Part shown: in pieces, positions 1 to 10,996 of the stretch | Layout: the number at the start of each line of letters is the position of its first letter | Position numbering within the stretch: the first letter of the stretch is position 1 | Assembly: GCA_047495785.1 (NCBI GenBank) | Contig: JBLDXI010000032.1 | Span: 62,001-126,000, forward strand | Direction of reading: 5' to 3' | DNA from: Lepidodermella squamata | Taxonomy: Eukaryota; Gastrotricha | Length of the DNA: 64,000 nucleotides | Made by a program: the position numbers and the translations under genes | The notes under the pieces: model-generated | The model's input: only the letters and a program-made list of their open reading frames with translations | Told to the model about the DNA's origin: nothing | Database searches by the model: none

Positions 1-523
1 TGATTGTCTCTCATCAGCCGGTTGTGAGAAAATCTTCAGTGGTTTGATGTCATCCAGACCAACCTTATTGTTGACACTTGGTTGCACAGGAAGATGGGCA
101 AGCAACTTTCGTACATGCTGGTCGTATGTTTTCAACGGCTCAACGACACTTAGACCGGTTAAAAATGGATTAACAACACGGAAAATGTAGTTGTTGTCAA
201 TGAAAGCATAGCAACGGTCAAATGCGAACTCGACGTAGCCACATAGTGGCAGCCCATTCCTTTGCCCCATGATTGTCATTTCTGTCAGACCCAAGGCATC
301 CAAGACAGGTGGGTGAAGCTTAATCATTTTCTTCGGCATTAGATGAGCCGCATGAACATAAGACTTCACATAGCTATGCTAGTTTCGAAATATAATATCT
401 TAGATTCAGCGTCGTCGGATAACAATCGCGTCATAGCTTCCACTCCTAGCATGTTAGACATGAATGGCGGCTTGTCCGTCAAAAAGAATGGATTGGATTG
501 GAACAACTTCAATTTTCTATGAT
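1..523 (-). pseudogene. Unidentified coding fragment with one frameshift, runs off left edge
   Basis: Read on the minus strand, about 520 bases keep an open, protein-like frame. One segment (about 523 to 385) contains LTDKPPFMSNMLGVEAM. A second (about 371 to the window edge) contains MIKLHPPVLDALGLTEM and then CGYVEFAFDRCYAFIDNN. The two are offset by one frame near 375-385 with no convincing splice sites, so this is probably a frameshifted copy, although an unusual intron is possible. I do not recognise the family. It could be a decayed mobile-element ORF or a host gene continuing left of the window. Confidence 0.35.
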
Positions 524-2279
524 GGAAAAGCTCTTAGCGCTGTTTGGTGATGGGTGATGGGGCCCTATCCCAAGTCCGATTTCGGCCAGTTCGCTTTTTA
601 GCCGGCCTGTGTGCGGTTGGATAACGGCGCTTTGCCACTCCGCGCTCGGGTTTCCCTAGAACATGCCTGTATGCGACACTGTAAATTCAACGAATTTTAC
701 CAAATCTCGGCTCGCACACGTGCCAGCCGAGGTGTCGGCTCGAGTGCGGCAGAAAACGTTGGGTTCTCGCTTCTCGCCGTACTTGGGCTGTCCTAGTGTG
801 GAACCCCTGAATCTGGCCATAGTGTGGAACTGATCATCGCTCTTTTCGCTCGAGTATCATGCCGATGCCCGAGCTCGGCGGAGCTAGAAGTGCACATAAA
901 TACACTTTTACCTACCTATTGTTCACTCCGCCGCACTCGGGTTGACATCTGCCCTTGCCTGTATCCCCTCTGTCCACTATTGCGGTATTTGTTTGAATTC
1001 ATTCCATTAAGCGCAATCCGAGATCCAGGCAGACCCGCTTCCCAGTCGGGCTCGATACCGGAGCGCGAACGGCCAGGACTTCGTCGCGCTGCGTTTGAAA
1101 GGGGCCATCCGTTCAATAAAAATGGCGGTTTATTTGCTGATTTTGATGCAAAAATAGAATTTTTGGTAATAGAGAAGCCGCAAACAACTTGTCACTAACG
1201 AATTTTCGTATAAACTTTAGTTGAAAATGTAGATCGTAATAAAATATGCGAATTTACCGGAGGAATTTTGTTTTCACCGTGTAAAACTCATACTGTAACT
1301 GAAAATGTGCCTGAAACAACGCGAATTTTGTTGCTGCTACCGCATGGCTTTCTCTCGGAGAAATGCGTATAATTTGCGGTGACCGTGCGGTTTTGGTACA
1401 TTTTTGTAGAAAAAAATGCGCTCGCAAAAAAAATCGATAACGCGCAGCAGCAGTACATTTTTATCAGACTTGGGGAAACTCCCGGGTGGGGCGATTCAAA
1501 ATTCTTCGATTCTGATTCCGTTTTTTAGAAGTAGATTCTTGACTCCTGAGTCTAAAACTCGATTCCGACTCTAGCCTATACGATTCTGACTCCCGATTCT
1601 GAAAAAATTCTCGGTTTTATCGTAACGCGCGCCTGAATATTGAAAACTAAACCCAACACATCTTTACATGCTATTTAGCAAAATTTTGAACTCATTTATA
1701 ATTGATTATGCAAATAATTAATTATAAAGTTCAAAATGTTGCTACGGAGATTGCTACGGGGATGCATCGATAAAGTATTCCTATTTTCAATTTGGCCTTC
1801 AATTAGGCAACGAAGTTATTGAGCCTTGAGCCTATATTTTCATCTTGAAAATAATTAACTCTTCAAAAAATGAAAAAACATAAAAGCACTGTCCAGCTGG
1901 TGTCTTGTGTCTTGTGTCCCACCCTGGATTGTAAGGAGGGAGAAACTGCCAATGTACACACAGCTGTAGTCAGTGGACTTTATTATCGACATTGAAAATT
2001 GAATTGAGGTGTATTCAGAAAACTTAAAGCAAATTAAATTTGTCGGTAGTAATTCAAAGAGTCGTTCTATCCTGAGAAGAGACTGGCCAGCCGAATTACT
2101 TAGCATATTCAGAATCCCACTGGAGCTGTTGTTACCTTCATTACATGGGAATAAGAAAATGCGAGCCAGGGGCCAGCTTAGCACCACGTGAACACTTGCT
2201 TGTGTAATCAACGCGCTCACTGCTGACTTGCGCGCGCTAATAACTGTAAGCTAATATTGGATACGGAACCAAACGGCGC

Positions 2280-2560
2280 GCGTATGTTATTGTAGCTGCA
2301 ACGTGATTGGTTGAAAATCACGTGAACACTGCTTAAAAATTATAACTGAGACGCTATTGGCTGGAACTTGAATGTTAACTAGTTTACCTGGTCAAATTGT
2401 GCACCTAAAATTGTAGTCGTCACGCTATTGGTCTGCGCTGACTTGACGCACGCATTTAAAATTGAGATCGCAATGTTATTGGCTGAACGTTTCACGGTTG
2501 CACGGCGATACGAACAGTCACGTGTGTCAATAACGTTTAGCGTAACGCTATTGGTTGAAA
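2280..2560. repeat. Degenerate array of CGCTATTGG (inverted CCAAT) words
   Basis: The word ATTGG, usually as CGCTATTGG or a close variant followed by CTG or TTG, recurs near 2302, 2355, 2428, 2478 and 2551, with spacings of about 50-73 bp. CACGTG or close E-box-like words occur near 2320 and 2519. This could be a worn tandem repeat or a compact promoter-like element; the sequence alone does not decide. Confidence 0.45.
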
Positions 2561-2594
2561 ATCTGATAGGCGAAGTCGAACACAGCGCGCGTTA

Positions 2595-2795
2595 ATGCCA
2601 GTTTTAGGAATCGCGATTCTTTGTGTCGGCTCGATTCTCGACGATGCCGATTCCGGTTCTGACTCTTAAAAAACGATTCACGAAAATGTCGATTCAAAAC
2701 TCCCTAAAGAATCGGAGTCAGAACCGGGAATCGCAATTCTCTAGAGTCGAATCCCCAAGTCTGATTTTTATAGGAGTTCGGTTTTTTATGAAACA
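2595..2795. repeat. Imperfect hairpin of GATTCYGAYTC words
   Basis: The words CGATTCCGGTTCTGACTC (about 2648) and GAGTCAGAACCGGGAATCG (about 2715) are near inverted complements separated by about 50 bases. A block of the same words lies at 1495-1620. The two blocks may be the ends of one worn non-autonomous element, which is inference. Confidence 0.45.
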
Positions 2796-2811
2796 CCCTG
2801 TATAGCGGCTT

Positions 2812-3122
2812 TCAGCAGGGAGTTGATTTTAGCATGATGACGGTCCGATGCATCTTTCACGTACTCAGCCAGGCCGCCAGGAACGCGCGAGATGCCGTTG
2901 ACCAATGCAGTGCTCGCACCCTCACCGATTCCGATGGCGAAAACGCGTGAAGTTGCCGTGTTTTTCTGCGTTAGATCAATGACTTCTTGCGTGTTTCAAA
3001 CCTCGCCATCTGTCAAAACAATGATGAATTGCCGAGCGCCCGGAGCCGTCGGCTTTGGTTTGCCGTAAATGTATTCGAGGGTTCAAGAATTTCTGTACCA
3101 CCAAAAGCTTTCAGTTCATTGG
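2812..3122 (-). pseudogene. von Willebrand factor A domain fragment (VWA5-like), broken
   Basis: Minus-strand translation gives GGTEILEP, then after a one-base frame change YIYGKPKPTAPGARQFIIVL and TDGEV, an in-frame TGA, then TQEVIDLTQ and GIGEGASTALVNGISRVPGG. The order GGTE / FIIVLTDGEV / GIGEGAST is typical of the VWA domain in VWA5-type proteins. The MIDAS DxSxS motif would lie upstream and is absent. The frameshift, the stop and the truncation on both sides make this a pseudogene fragment. It abuts a LamG fragment at about 3111. Confidence 0.7.
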
Positions 3123-3215
3123 AATGTCTTGCAAACCGAAGAGCAAATTCAACGGCCAGTATCCAACGATGCTTGGCAAGGCCACTTTATTTAAGGCGAA
3201 TTGAACGCCAAAATC
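3111..3215 (-). pseudogene. 5' fragment of a LamG-EGF family gene
   Basis: The minus-strand peptide DFGVQFALNKVALPSIVGYW continues PLNLLFGLQDIP. This matches the start of the mature LamG domain in the family members at 14518-17482 and 18988-21907 (DYGSQYAVNQ..., GYWPLNSLFGLRDIS). The match stops abruptly at about 3111, where VWA coding begins. No signal peptide precedes it. It is a relic of a further family copy. Confidence 0.65.
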
Positions 3216-3649
3216 CTGCCAAAAATTTTCTGGTTGCCTCGAGCGCATTCCAATTCGATATTCAGTTCGAAGTTTTTTCCAGCGGCGTATATTTTTTCGC
3301 TCCACTGTGCCGTTCGGTGGAAAGTTGACATTTGTGCGTTTTTATTGTAGTTTCTATTTCATGCGGCGAAATATTATCCAGAGCTGGAAAACCCGCAGGG
3401 TTTCCTATATACGCACCGATTTTGTAATTTCCTACAAAACTACCATTTCCTCCAATTGTTGACTGCGTTCTTAGCCAAAATTGCCAACTTTTCTCAAAAT
3501 TTCCTACGCACCTACGCACTCATTTCTGGATGTTTTCCAGCTCTGATATTATCAGCAAGAATTATTTTTTCTCACCGAGCAACATCATCAATATTTTCAC
3601 CGCTATATTATAGGTGTGATTTAGAGAAAAATGCAAACGATTAAATGTT

Positions 3650-4831
3650 TCAGTTACTACTTTTGGCCGAGACATACATAGCATATGTTTGAAGACCTAG
3701 CATCCACACTAGGAACACGAAAAAAGCTCCCGTATCGATAAATCGGCAAAAACTAATGTACTTGGGCTGACCATGACGTTTGTAAACCAGAATTTTCCGA
3801 CGAGCCTCATCGCCAAAGAAATCAATAACGCCAGCCATAATAACAGAGTAAATCGAAACAAAAAGCGCCAATACGATCTCATTCATAATGTAATTCGTCA
3901 TGAAGACACTTTGCGACGTATGTGGGGTTATTTCCAGAACTTGGTCGTGTTGCATAACGAACGCTAGTAGTATAGTCACGGCATATTGCGCTCGTTTTGT
4001 AGAATCCGGCGGGATGAGTGAGGCTATACTGATCAGCGATGACAGTATCGCGTTCATTAACATAATGCTAGAGATGTAGTACCAAGGCAATCTCTTCATT
4101 TTAATGTGAAAGGTGACTTCATCATAGCTGTAAGGCCCGAAAAAGTCGCGTTTCGTTTTTGTCTCGAAGCCTTTGAAATCCCAACTCGACGACGTTGGAA
4201 AAACTGCGCCTCCCAGTTGCATAATCTGACTTTCGTTGCTGATTTCGAGAAATTTCGATAGAACGAATGAAGTAATCGTGATCGGGCATGACTGCGAATC
4301 GAACGGGAATTCGGATAGGTCGAGTTCGCAGCTTGTTAGCAGATCACCGACTATCATATATTCAAACAGTCCAGTCTCAGGTTGAAGCATCATGATCCTT
4401 GTAGTCTTCTCAGTCATTCCCATGCTTAGAAGTGAGTTGCGATTGACGAGTTGCGGCTTCCAATGCTGCGTTTCATTAAGCATTATCGTTACACCGTTTG
4501 TGCTATAGTTCAATTCCCGAGCGATTTGACGCACGCAGGGCACAAAGTAATGCATTGACACAGCTGCTGTGATGCTCATAGCTCCTTTCACATCGTCAAT
4601 ATTTTGAAATCGGTCGACTGTGACGTAGACCTTGACTTGGGTCGCAACTTGCTCGTCCTCTTGCGGGCTCATGGCCTCGGTTGACAAGAGACACCTGGCG
4701 CGAATTTCGCGGCGAAATATTGTTGAAATTGGTGGGTTGATTTCCTGATCATCCGGGCTGTTACACTCACATTCTTGCCCGAAGCAAGATCCGAGAATAG
4801 CGGTCAAAAACGGAATAGATAAAATTCGCAT
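3650..4831 (-). CDS. Cys-loop ligand-gated ion channel subunit, intronless
   Basis: This 393-residue pentameric-channel subunit acts at the plasma membrane and opens an ion pore on ligand binding. The N-terminus is a signal peptide ending near CFGQ. The extracellular domain carries the Cys-loop, CELDLSEFPFDSQSC, with exactly 13 residues between cysteines. Four membrane segments follow: M1 begins at WYYISSIMLM, M2 lies around SLIPPDSTKRAQYAVTILLA, then M3 and a C-terminal M4. The M3-M4 loop is short. No vicinal Cys-Cys pair of an acetylcholine alpha subunit is seen, so the ligand is not assigned. The gene is one uninterrupted exon. Its upstream sequence is duplicated at 9840-10140 beside a decayed first exon. 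Confidence 0.9.
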   Translation of the reverse strand: MRILSIPFLTAILGSCFGQECECNSPDDQEINPPISTIFRREIRARCLLSTEAMSPQEDEQVATQVKVYVTVDRFQNIDDVKGAMSITAAVSMHYFVPCVRQIARELNYSTNGVTIMLNETQHWKPQLVNRNSLLSMGMTEKTTRIMMLQPETGLFEYMIVGDLLTSCELDLSEFPFDSQSCPITITSFVLSKFLEISNESQIMQLGGAVFPTSSSWDFKGFETKTKRDFFGPYSYDEVTFHIKMKRLPWYYISSIMLMNAILSSLISIASLIPPDSTKRAQYAVTILLAFVMQHDQVLEITPHTSQSVFMTNYIMNEIVLALFVSIYSVIMAGVIDFFGDEARRKILVYKRHGQPKYISFCRFIDTGAFFVFLVWMLGLQTYAMYVSAKSSN

Positions 4832-5190
4832 TGAAAATTGAAAGTAAAATAGTAACGTCGCTGAAATAATCTGTAATAACGCATGCGTTACGATCGATGA
4901 AAGCCGGAGTGGGCTTTATTTGAAAAATGTTAAATTATTTATTTCAATTGCAATTCGGCTCTCAGGTTATGCTAAAGCCGCGATTTTTCAAATGATTCAC
5001 TATTTGTGCACCCGTAATTTCATGACATGTGTACTGCTCGAGTTGGCCTCTATTGTACAGCAATCGATAACGCAATCGGCCTCACATTCAGACAAAAGTA
5101 ATCGGCTTAACGTGAAAGGTTTTCATTAGGGCGTTGCAACAAGGAGACAAAAGCACAGCAATCGACCATTGAAAAACAGAATTATAGACC

Positions 5191-8100
5191 CTAGAACTTG
5201 ATTAGAGAAAACATTGCAATAAGTAGTTTGATAGTGCGTGATCGGAAATTCAGATGGCGCAACCCGGGTCGCTGCAAGCTGAAAAATTCAAGGTGATAAT
5301 CTGCAAGCGTAGAAAAAAGCCTGATGTATTCTAACTTACTCTGGGTTCCTGAAGCAAGAAAACGATTAGAGAAAGTTCTGAAGAATAAAACCAGATAAAT
5401 TACTTGTCAAACAGTCAGCTCCAGTCCAGCCAGCATTGCAGACACATTGGTTTGGCGCAACACATGTACCTCGAAGGTAGCAACCCGCCGAACAGGCCGC
5501 TAATAACGAAAGTTGCTATCAAAATCCACACTGATCAAAGAAGTAAACGTACGAGTAGCACAATCCGGAGCCATCCAAGATGCTGTGCAGGAACAGCGGT
5601 TAGGTCTGATGCACGTTCCAACATTTGGGCAACCAGATGGACAGATAGCTACAAAGTGGAAAGTGTTAACTGTGGGCTGTAAATGGGCTGAGCATCGCTT
5701 ACGGGTATCGCACAACACCCCTGTCCAGCCTGGAGAACAGGTGCAGTTCGGTGCAGTCGGCGCCAAGCATCTACCTCCAGTGCCGCATCCTGGGTTGCAT
5801 ACAGCTGTAAAATACGATTGCTGCGAAAAGTTTCTCAATCCTTAATTCTTTACGGATAGTACAATCCCAGCCTCCCCAACCAGTCTGACACGTGCAGCGA
5901 AACCCTCCAACGTTGGTCAGATCTCCGACGCAAGTGCCAGCCTGGCAGTTGGCTGGGCACGTTATCTCTATCGTGATGCTTATTTGAAGGAATACAGATA
6001 TGTTTAAAGTATTGCTTATTACGGTTAATCAATTTGCACTGATCCTTGAGAGTTGAAATCTGGCTCGGGGTTAGGACAGCGGTGTGAATTGACAAACAGG
6101 CGTATTTATTGTTATAAATTCCACTTAATGCATTTGCGGACTTGTTCCTTTAGATGTACAAAAATGATAAGTAGGTCAGTAGGAAGCTTAGGTTGACAAG
6201 TTTGACTCGCCTCATTCCGAGAAATAGATTGCGACAAGTGGGCACATATTGGGTCGTCAAAGGAATACTGTATTGATCATCGCATATTGTTACCAATTGT
6301 GAAGCACTTGGATTGCGGATCATTGCGTAGAATCGCCAGCCCGTGAGATTAGTAGTGATTTGTGTTACGGGGCCATTGTAATTAGAGATGCCTATCGATT
6401 CGTTAATTTGCAAGTTGTATGGATCAGCTCGGCTTACACGCCATATCGAAGCTAATACGTTCGTCTCGTTAGCGTACTCGAAAACAGGTCCTCTCTGGGG
6501 CAAATTCGCGAACACTGAAATGGTAAAAGGAGTCGACGGAGATAGATCGAGAGCGTCCGCAGTTATGCTTATGAAATTGCTAGCATTGCCGGTCTCCACC
6601 GCAGTGTCCGGCTGACCAAATGGCCCAACTGCATTGGGGCAGGGAGTAGGCTGATAGGCTGCGTCAATCCTATTGCCAGATATGTCTCTATTTCGAAACA
6701 AACCATTTAACGGCCAGTACCCAAGTAGATTAGGAAGGCTCGCTTGGTTATTGATGAACGCATACAAATGATCTCGGCCAGTGGATTGCTCTGAAAAGTT
6801 ATTGAACCAAGGTCAGAAAGCATAAATGAATACCAATATAATATTATTTTCTTCACGTTTTTTCTCGCGGTGGTTTTCCAAATGGTGTTTTGAGACATGC
6901 TGTTGATGCCCGAGCCCAATTACGACCCCTATGCCATCAGGTAACAGCACTTCACCACTCCGCGCTCGGGCCGGTCTAAACGTGCCCGTATGCGACGTTA
7001 ACCACAAGTTTAACCACGAATTTCAACGAATTTCAACAAGGGGAACCAGGAGTGTTTGCCGTACTCGGACTGCCGGCTGGGGCCGGTGCTTGATATAGTC
7101 ATCGGGTAGGGCGTTAGTTGCAGGATGCCCCCAGCCCGGCGACCCGATTCCAGCGACCTCAATTCGGCTCTGAATAATAGCACTGGTACCCATTCGGTAG
7201 TCCGTTTGCGATTATTCTTTCGAATTTGTTAAATTTACAGTAAACGTCGCATACGGGCATGTTTTAAAGCAGCGAATAAATGTTACCCGTCTGCGTACGG
7301 GCCGGCCGGAGCGCGTACGGATAGAATTCAAACTCGGGCCACAACAAATACTAAGAGAAAATGTGCGAGATTTTATCCGCCTGCGCTTTCATTTCATATC
7401 ATTTTCAGAAAAAGTTATATCCTTCAAGTGTATTCCTACGTTGAACGCGGAAAATGCTTCAAGATTAACTCACAATTGACTGAATAATTATCGTTCTCGA
7501 GACAATGACAACTAACATTTGAGAGATGCCCCGAACCTCATCCCAAACTTGACACTTCATTAAATGTTCGACGACGAGAATCTACATAAAATATATCTCA
7601 CGTGTATTGCATGAAGCACCAGTCCAACTGTTAAAACAAGTGCAGGTGTTAGGAGCTGTGCATCGACCACCAACGCCGCAATCAGGGTCACACGTAGCTA
7701 GTTGAGGATGGAAAGGTAATCATACTCGTCAGGAGTTGAAAGGGAACCTACGAATGCTGCAGTCCCAATTTGTCCAGCCGGATTGGCAAGTGCAACGGTA
7801 ACCCCCCGTTGTGGTAATATCGCCAACGCATGTTCCATATTGACAATTAGACGCACATGTAATTTCTGCAATTAATAATTATTCATCATCCAAGGGATTG
7901 ATGTTTGATTCCGTAATTTACGATTTATCATTTGGCACTGACTGCGAAGGAGAGCGAGTTGCGCTGCATTGAACGCTGTTTTATGAATTGAAAAGCAGGC
8001 GTATTTGTTGTTGTAAGGCCCAGACAACGCGTTATTGGGACTCGGAAGATTCCTGATAATGGAAAGGTTGGGGTATCATGGAACTCGTCTAATAGCCGGA

Positions 8101-8552
8101 TGAACCGACCTTGCTCCCAGGTAAAGGTATTTATAGGTATCGAAAGACGAAACGGTAAGAGGCGAACTGATTTGGTCGTCGCATGCTGTTGTCATTTTCG
8201 AAGTGCTAGCGTCGAAAATTTGGGCAACAAAGCGCCAGCCGGACATGTCGCAGTTCTGAATGATTTGTGCACCTTGTCCTGGGCCGGCGTAGATCGCATT
8301 TGGTTGCATGATTTTAGTGTCGGCTACAAGCCTCCAGAGAAGAGCGTAATTGTTCGTCGCGTTTTGGAATTCGAAGATCGGGCCTCTTTTCGAGGTGTAG
8401 ACATAGACGGCTAAGGTGACCGATGACGAGCCGATACTTAGAGCATCCGACGTTATGTTCAGGTAGTTTCCAGCAAATTTTCGTCTAAACCTATATTGCA
8501 AATATCGCACCAACAGGCGAGCGTGACTGCAGCTGCAACAGCGAATGCGCAA
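5191..8552 (-). pseudogene. LamG-EGF family gene copy 1, 5'-deleted (signal peptide lost)
   Basis: Exons: 8552-8110, 8052-7922, 7865-7752, 7697-7602, 6790-6211, 6147-6023, 5967-5854, 5804-5703, 5648-5553, 5499-5404, 5348-5340 and possibly 5300-5191. Domain order is partial LamG, EGF, EGF, LamG, EGF x4, as in the two complete copies. The first LamG lacks about 85 N-terminal residues and the signal peptide: the coding match starts at AGNYLNIT, and beyond about 8500 the DNA instead matches the upstream region of copy 2 (about 17650-17830). All other exons are open with intact phase-1 splice sites. A start at 8552 would make a protein without an export signal. The large intron 6791-7601 holds a foldback repeat. 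The short C-terminal tail is uncertain. Confidence 0.75.
6958..7310. repeat. GC-rich inverted-repeat element inside an intron of LamG-EGF copy 1
   Basis: The left arm CGTGCCCGTATGCGACGTT (about 6979) is mirrored by AACGTCGCATACGGGCATG (about 7243). Further out, 'ccgcgctcgggccgg' on the left is mirrored by 'gggccggccggagcgcg' on the right. The host intron is 811 bp against 271 bp in copy 2, consistent with an insertion. A diverged relative lies at about 600-1100. Confidence 0.6.
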
Positions 8553-9834
8553 AGAATGGTTTTCACGGAACTAGCTCATCTATTAATTAATGAGCCGCGG
8601 TCTGCAACAAAATGACGCTGCAAATTTATTTATCAATCATTCTCACGAAACGTGTTCGAACCAGGGTAATCGGTAGTAAAGCCAGGGCCATGCACCAGCC
8701 AATAGTGTTTCAAACTGAACTACCCAGTTCGATGTACTCGTTCCGCCACAAGCCTAGAGAAGAAGAGCCTTGCAGAGTGAAAATGGCAGCCGATGATCGG
8801 CAACCCGAAATCGTCAATTGTGCCCGTCTCAAGCTTCTTCCGGAGCTGTCTTACTGCCTGCGATGCCTCCAACCGTCTGCAGTCTGCACCGTCTTTTGTT
8901 CCTATCGTCTACCCGCCTTCCGTCGTAGGCCCGGCTGTCTCGTTTGCCACCCCTTACTTGTTATTTTCTGCATACCATAGCTGTCGAAGCAGAATAAATC
9001 GCCATCACTGTTTCGTAGTCATTAGCGTCGTTGAATAACTTGGGCTTGTTTACGTCAGCTACAATGTGACGGGTGACAAGTAAAGAGTCATTTTTTCCGC
9101 TATTCATTCACGCAAACTCTGGTCTTACTTTTCACATTGTAGCAGATGCAAACAAGCGCAAATCCGAGTTATTCAACACGAAGCTAACGCTCCCATTTCT
9201 GTGGCTTGGTAATTTAATTACCGTACTGCTCGAGTATTTTCTTGTACAGTGAAAATCAAAAGTTACGCACGGTCAGGGATTTGTTGAGTTGAAACTAAAA
9301 ATATCTCACACGCGCCCCAACTATTTTTAGCTCCAAGCTTAGGTTAAACTCAGCTAAAAACAAAAAGTGTAACTCGGACACACCAAGAGGTTTTTAATAG
9401 TTTTAAAAATATGAATATTTATAAGGTGCTAATTAATATTCCGGAGCCCTCAAAGTTGATAATTATATCAGAAAAATTATGGAACAATTATTTTTGATTT
9501 GTTATAACCTTACTCTAAGTGCTCAAATTTTTCTGCAATTTTTGGCTCTTAACTAAGAATGTTCTAGTTTCATGACATCTCATGAATATATTCATACTAT
9601 TGAAACTATCCCCATTTCCTTGGAGCTATTTTTGGAGATCGTGAAAAAGGCGTCATTTTGGTCCGTATTGCTGGGAATAAAGAGCCTCATTTCGCATGTG
9701 CGAAAAATTTCAACTAGCATCGCCTCAATTCCACCGTGCGGATCTTTTGACTGTCACTGTATTTTCCCAATGCTGGCTGACACCTAGTATTTATTTACCC
9801 AAAATGGAAAATCACAGTTTGGGGTTGATTTCCC
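8553..9834. other. Intergenic; duplicated promoter sequence and one MITE
   Basis: The stretch to about 8640 repeats sequence upstream of LamG-EGF copy 2. A short inverted-repeat element sits at 9021-9190. No gene is supported; open frames at 8612-9038 are short and show no domain. Confidence 0.5.
9021..9190. mobile_element. MITE-like element, copy 1 of 2
   Basis: The ends are inverted: TTAGCGTCGTTGAATAACTT on the left, and on the right the complement of GTTAGCTTCGTGTTGAATAA. Internal words (GCTTGTTTAC, GGTGACAAGTAAA) are shared with a second copy at 53518-53706. There is no coding capacity. Size and ends suggest a miniature DNA transposon or an internal-palindrome element. Confidence 0.65.
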
Positions 9835-9835
9835 C

Positions 9836-10143
9836 ACTAAACTCACTCACATGTATGCCCGAATCAAGTTCCGAGAATAGCGGTCGAATGCGAAATAGGT
9901 AGAAGTCGCATCAAAATTAACAGAAAAATGTCAAAGAAATAATCTGCATTAACGCGCAAGCGCTCCGATTCGATAAAAACCAGTGGGTTATTTGAACAAC
10001 GTTGAATTTGTTCATTTCAATTGCGGCTTCAAGGTTCAATGTCAGCGATTTTTCAAATTTTTTACTATTTGTGCACCGAAATTTGATGTGCACTGCTCGA
10101 GTCGTCCTTCAATGTAAGGCAATCGATAACGCACTGAACATTT
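9836..10143 (-). pseudogene. Decayed 5' end and promoter of a second Cys-loop receptor gene
   Basis: From 9911 the minus strand reads MRLLPISHSTAILGT, then a stop, then FGHTC. This aligns with MRILSIPFLTAILGSCFGQE at the start of the gene at 3650-4831. The upstream DNA 9912-10143 also aligns with 4832-5110 (shared 'aataatctg', 'tttatttgaa', 'cgatttttcaaa', 'gtactgctcgag' and 'caatcgataacgca' words). The remainder of the gene is missing. It marks duplication of a Cys-loop plus LamG-EGF block. Confidence 0.7.
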
Positions 10144-10162
10144 ATTACGGTGAACGGTCATT

Positions 10163-10440
10163 TTATGCCAGCCATTCAGATGGTAGCCATTCTACATTCC
10201 ATCGGCGTGGAATGGACGACTCGGACTTCAGCTCGTTTACGTTGAACACGATGGGCCAGCCGCGTTTCATCGGTGTCAAACGGCCGACTTCTTCTGGGTT
10301 TTCCTGGAGCTCAGCCAATAAAGAGTCATACGCCAAGAGAACGCCCAAATAAGGCCGATAAGAGAAAATTGGCCCGTGCGCTCCTTGCGCTCTTGCAACT
10401 CCTTAAGTTCCTGAAATCGCACCTATTTCAAGTTTCAAGA
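10163..10440 (-). pseudogene. Unidentified coding-like fragment
   Basis: The minus strand reads ELKELQERKERTGQFSLIGL upstream and, in another frame, LLAELQENPEEVGRLTPMKR followed by GWPIVFNVNELKSE. Both look protein-like but are offset by a frame. I do not recognise the family. It is probably a broken fragment. Confidence 0.25.
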
Positions 10441-10996
10441 TGAATTATGCCAAGAAAACGTAATTTGCTTTCGCTCCTCCCCCATTCACGTAACACCAAT
10501 ATTTTTTTTGTCTCCCATCACCTCAGCCGACGTGAAACGTAAATCAATGACGACAGATTAAATGTTATCTAATAATTATTTTATTTCGAAATTACTTAGG
10601 ATTACAAGGGCAGGCCAATAACATTACGCCGATTAAACCAATAGTTTAGCACATTGACTGTTATATACACACATGTGTGTATAAGTTTACTATATAGTGC
10701 CCCATATACACACATGTGTGTATAGATCGCTATCTCCATTACCATGAGGGTGGGATGAGTCAAATTGACAGGTTTACCTAATTATTGGGCCTAGATCAAT
10801 AATCTGCCATCAGATTCGGACCATCACTCACAGAAATAGGTGATTTTAAAAATCGATAATTATCGATATCGATTTCGATACCAAAACAATTTTTCCGAAT
10901 TTTTTAATTATCACCACTGGAAAGAGCATATTTGATTTTACTTAAAACAGGTGAATGATCAACAATTAAACAAAATTCCATTTAGAGAAAAAATCG
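10441..10996. other. 3' flank of the piggyBac gene with palindromes
   Basis: There is no gene here. The stretch contains two perfect 20-bp palindromes (10664-10683 and 10705-10724) that recur at the other side of the transposase gene. Confidence 0.5.

Larger units (their letters stand above)
524..2811. other. Repeat-rich region without a supported gene
   Basis: No gene is supported here. About 600-1100 is GC-rich and resembles the foldback sequence at 6958-7310 (shared 'cactccgcgctcggg' and 'tgtatgcgac' type words). About 1495-1620 and 2600-2790 are rich in GATTCYGAYTC-type words. About 2280-2560 holds spaced CCAAT-type boxes. Confidence 0.5.

Noticed and set aside
8612-9038. Overlapping frames of 80-120 codons
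   Set aside because: There is no domain, and they overlap duplicated promoter sequence and a MITE.
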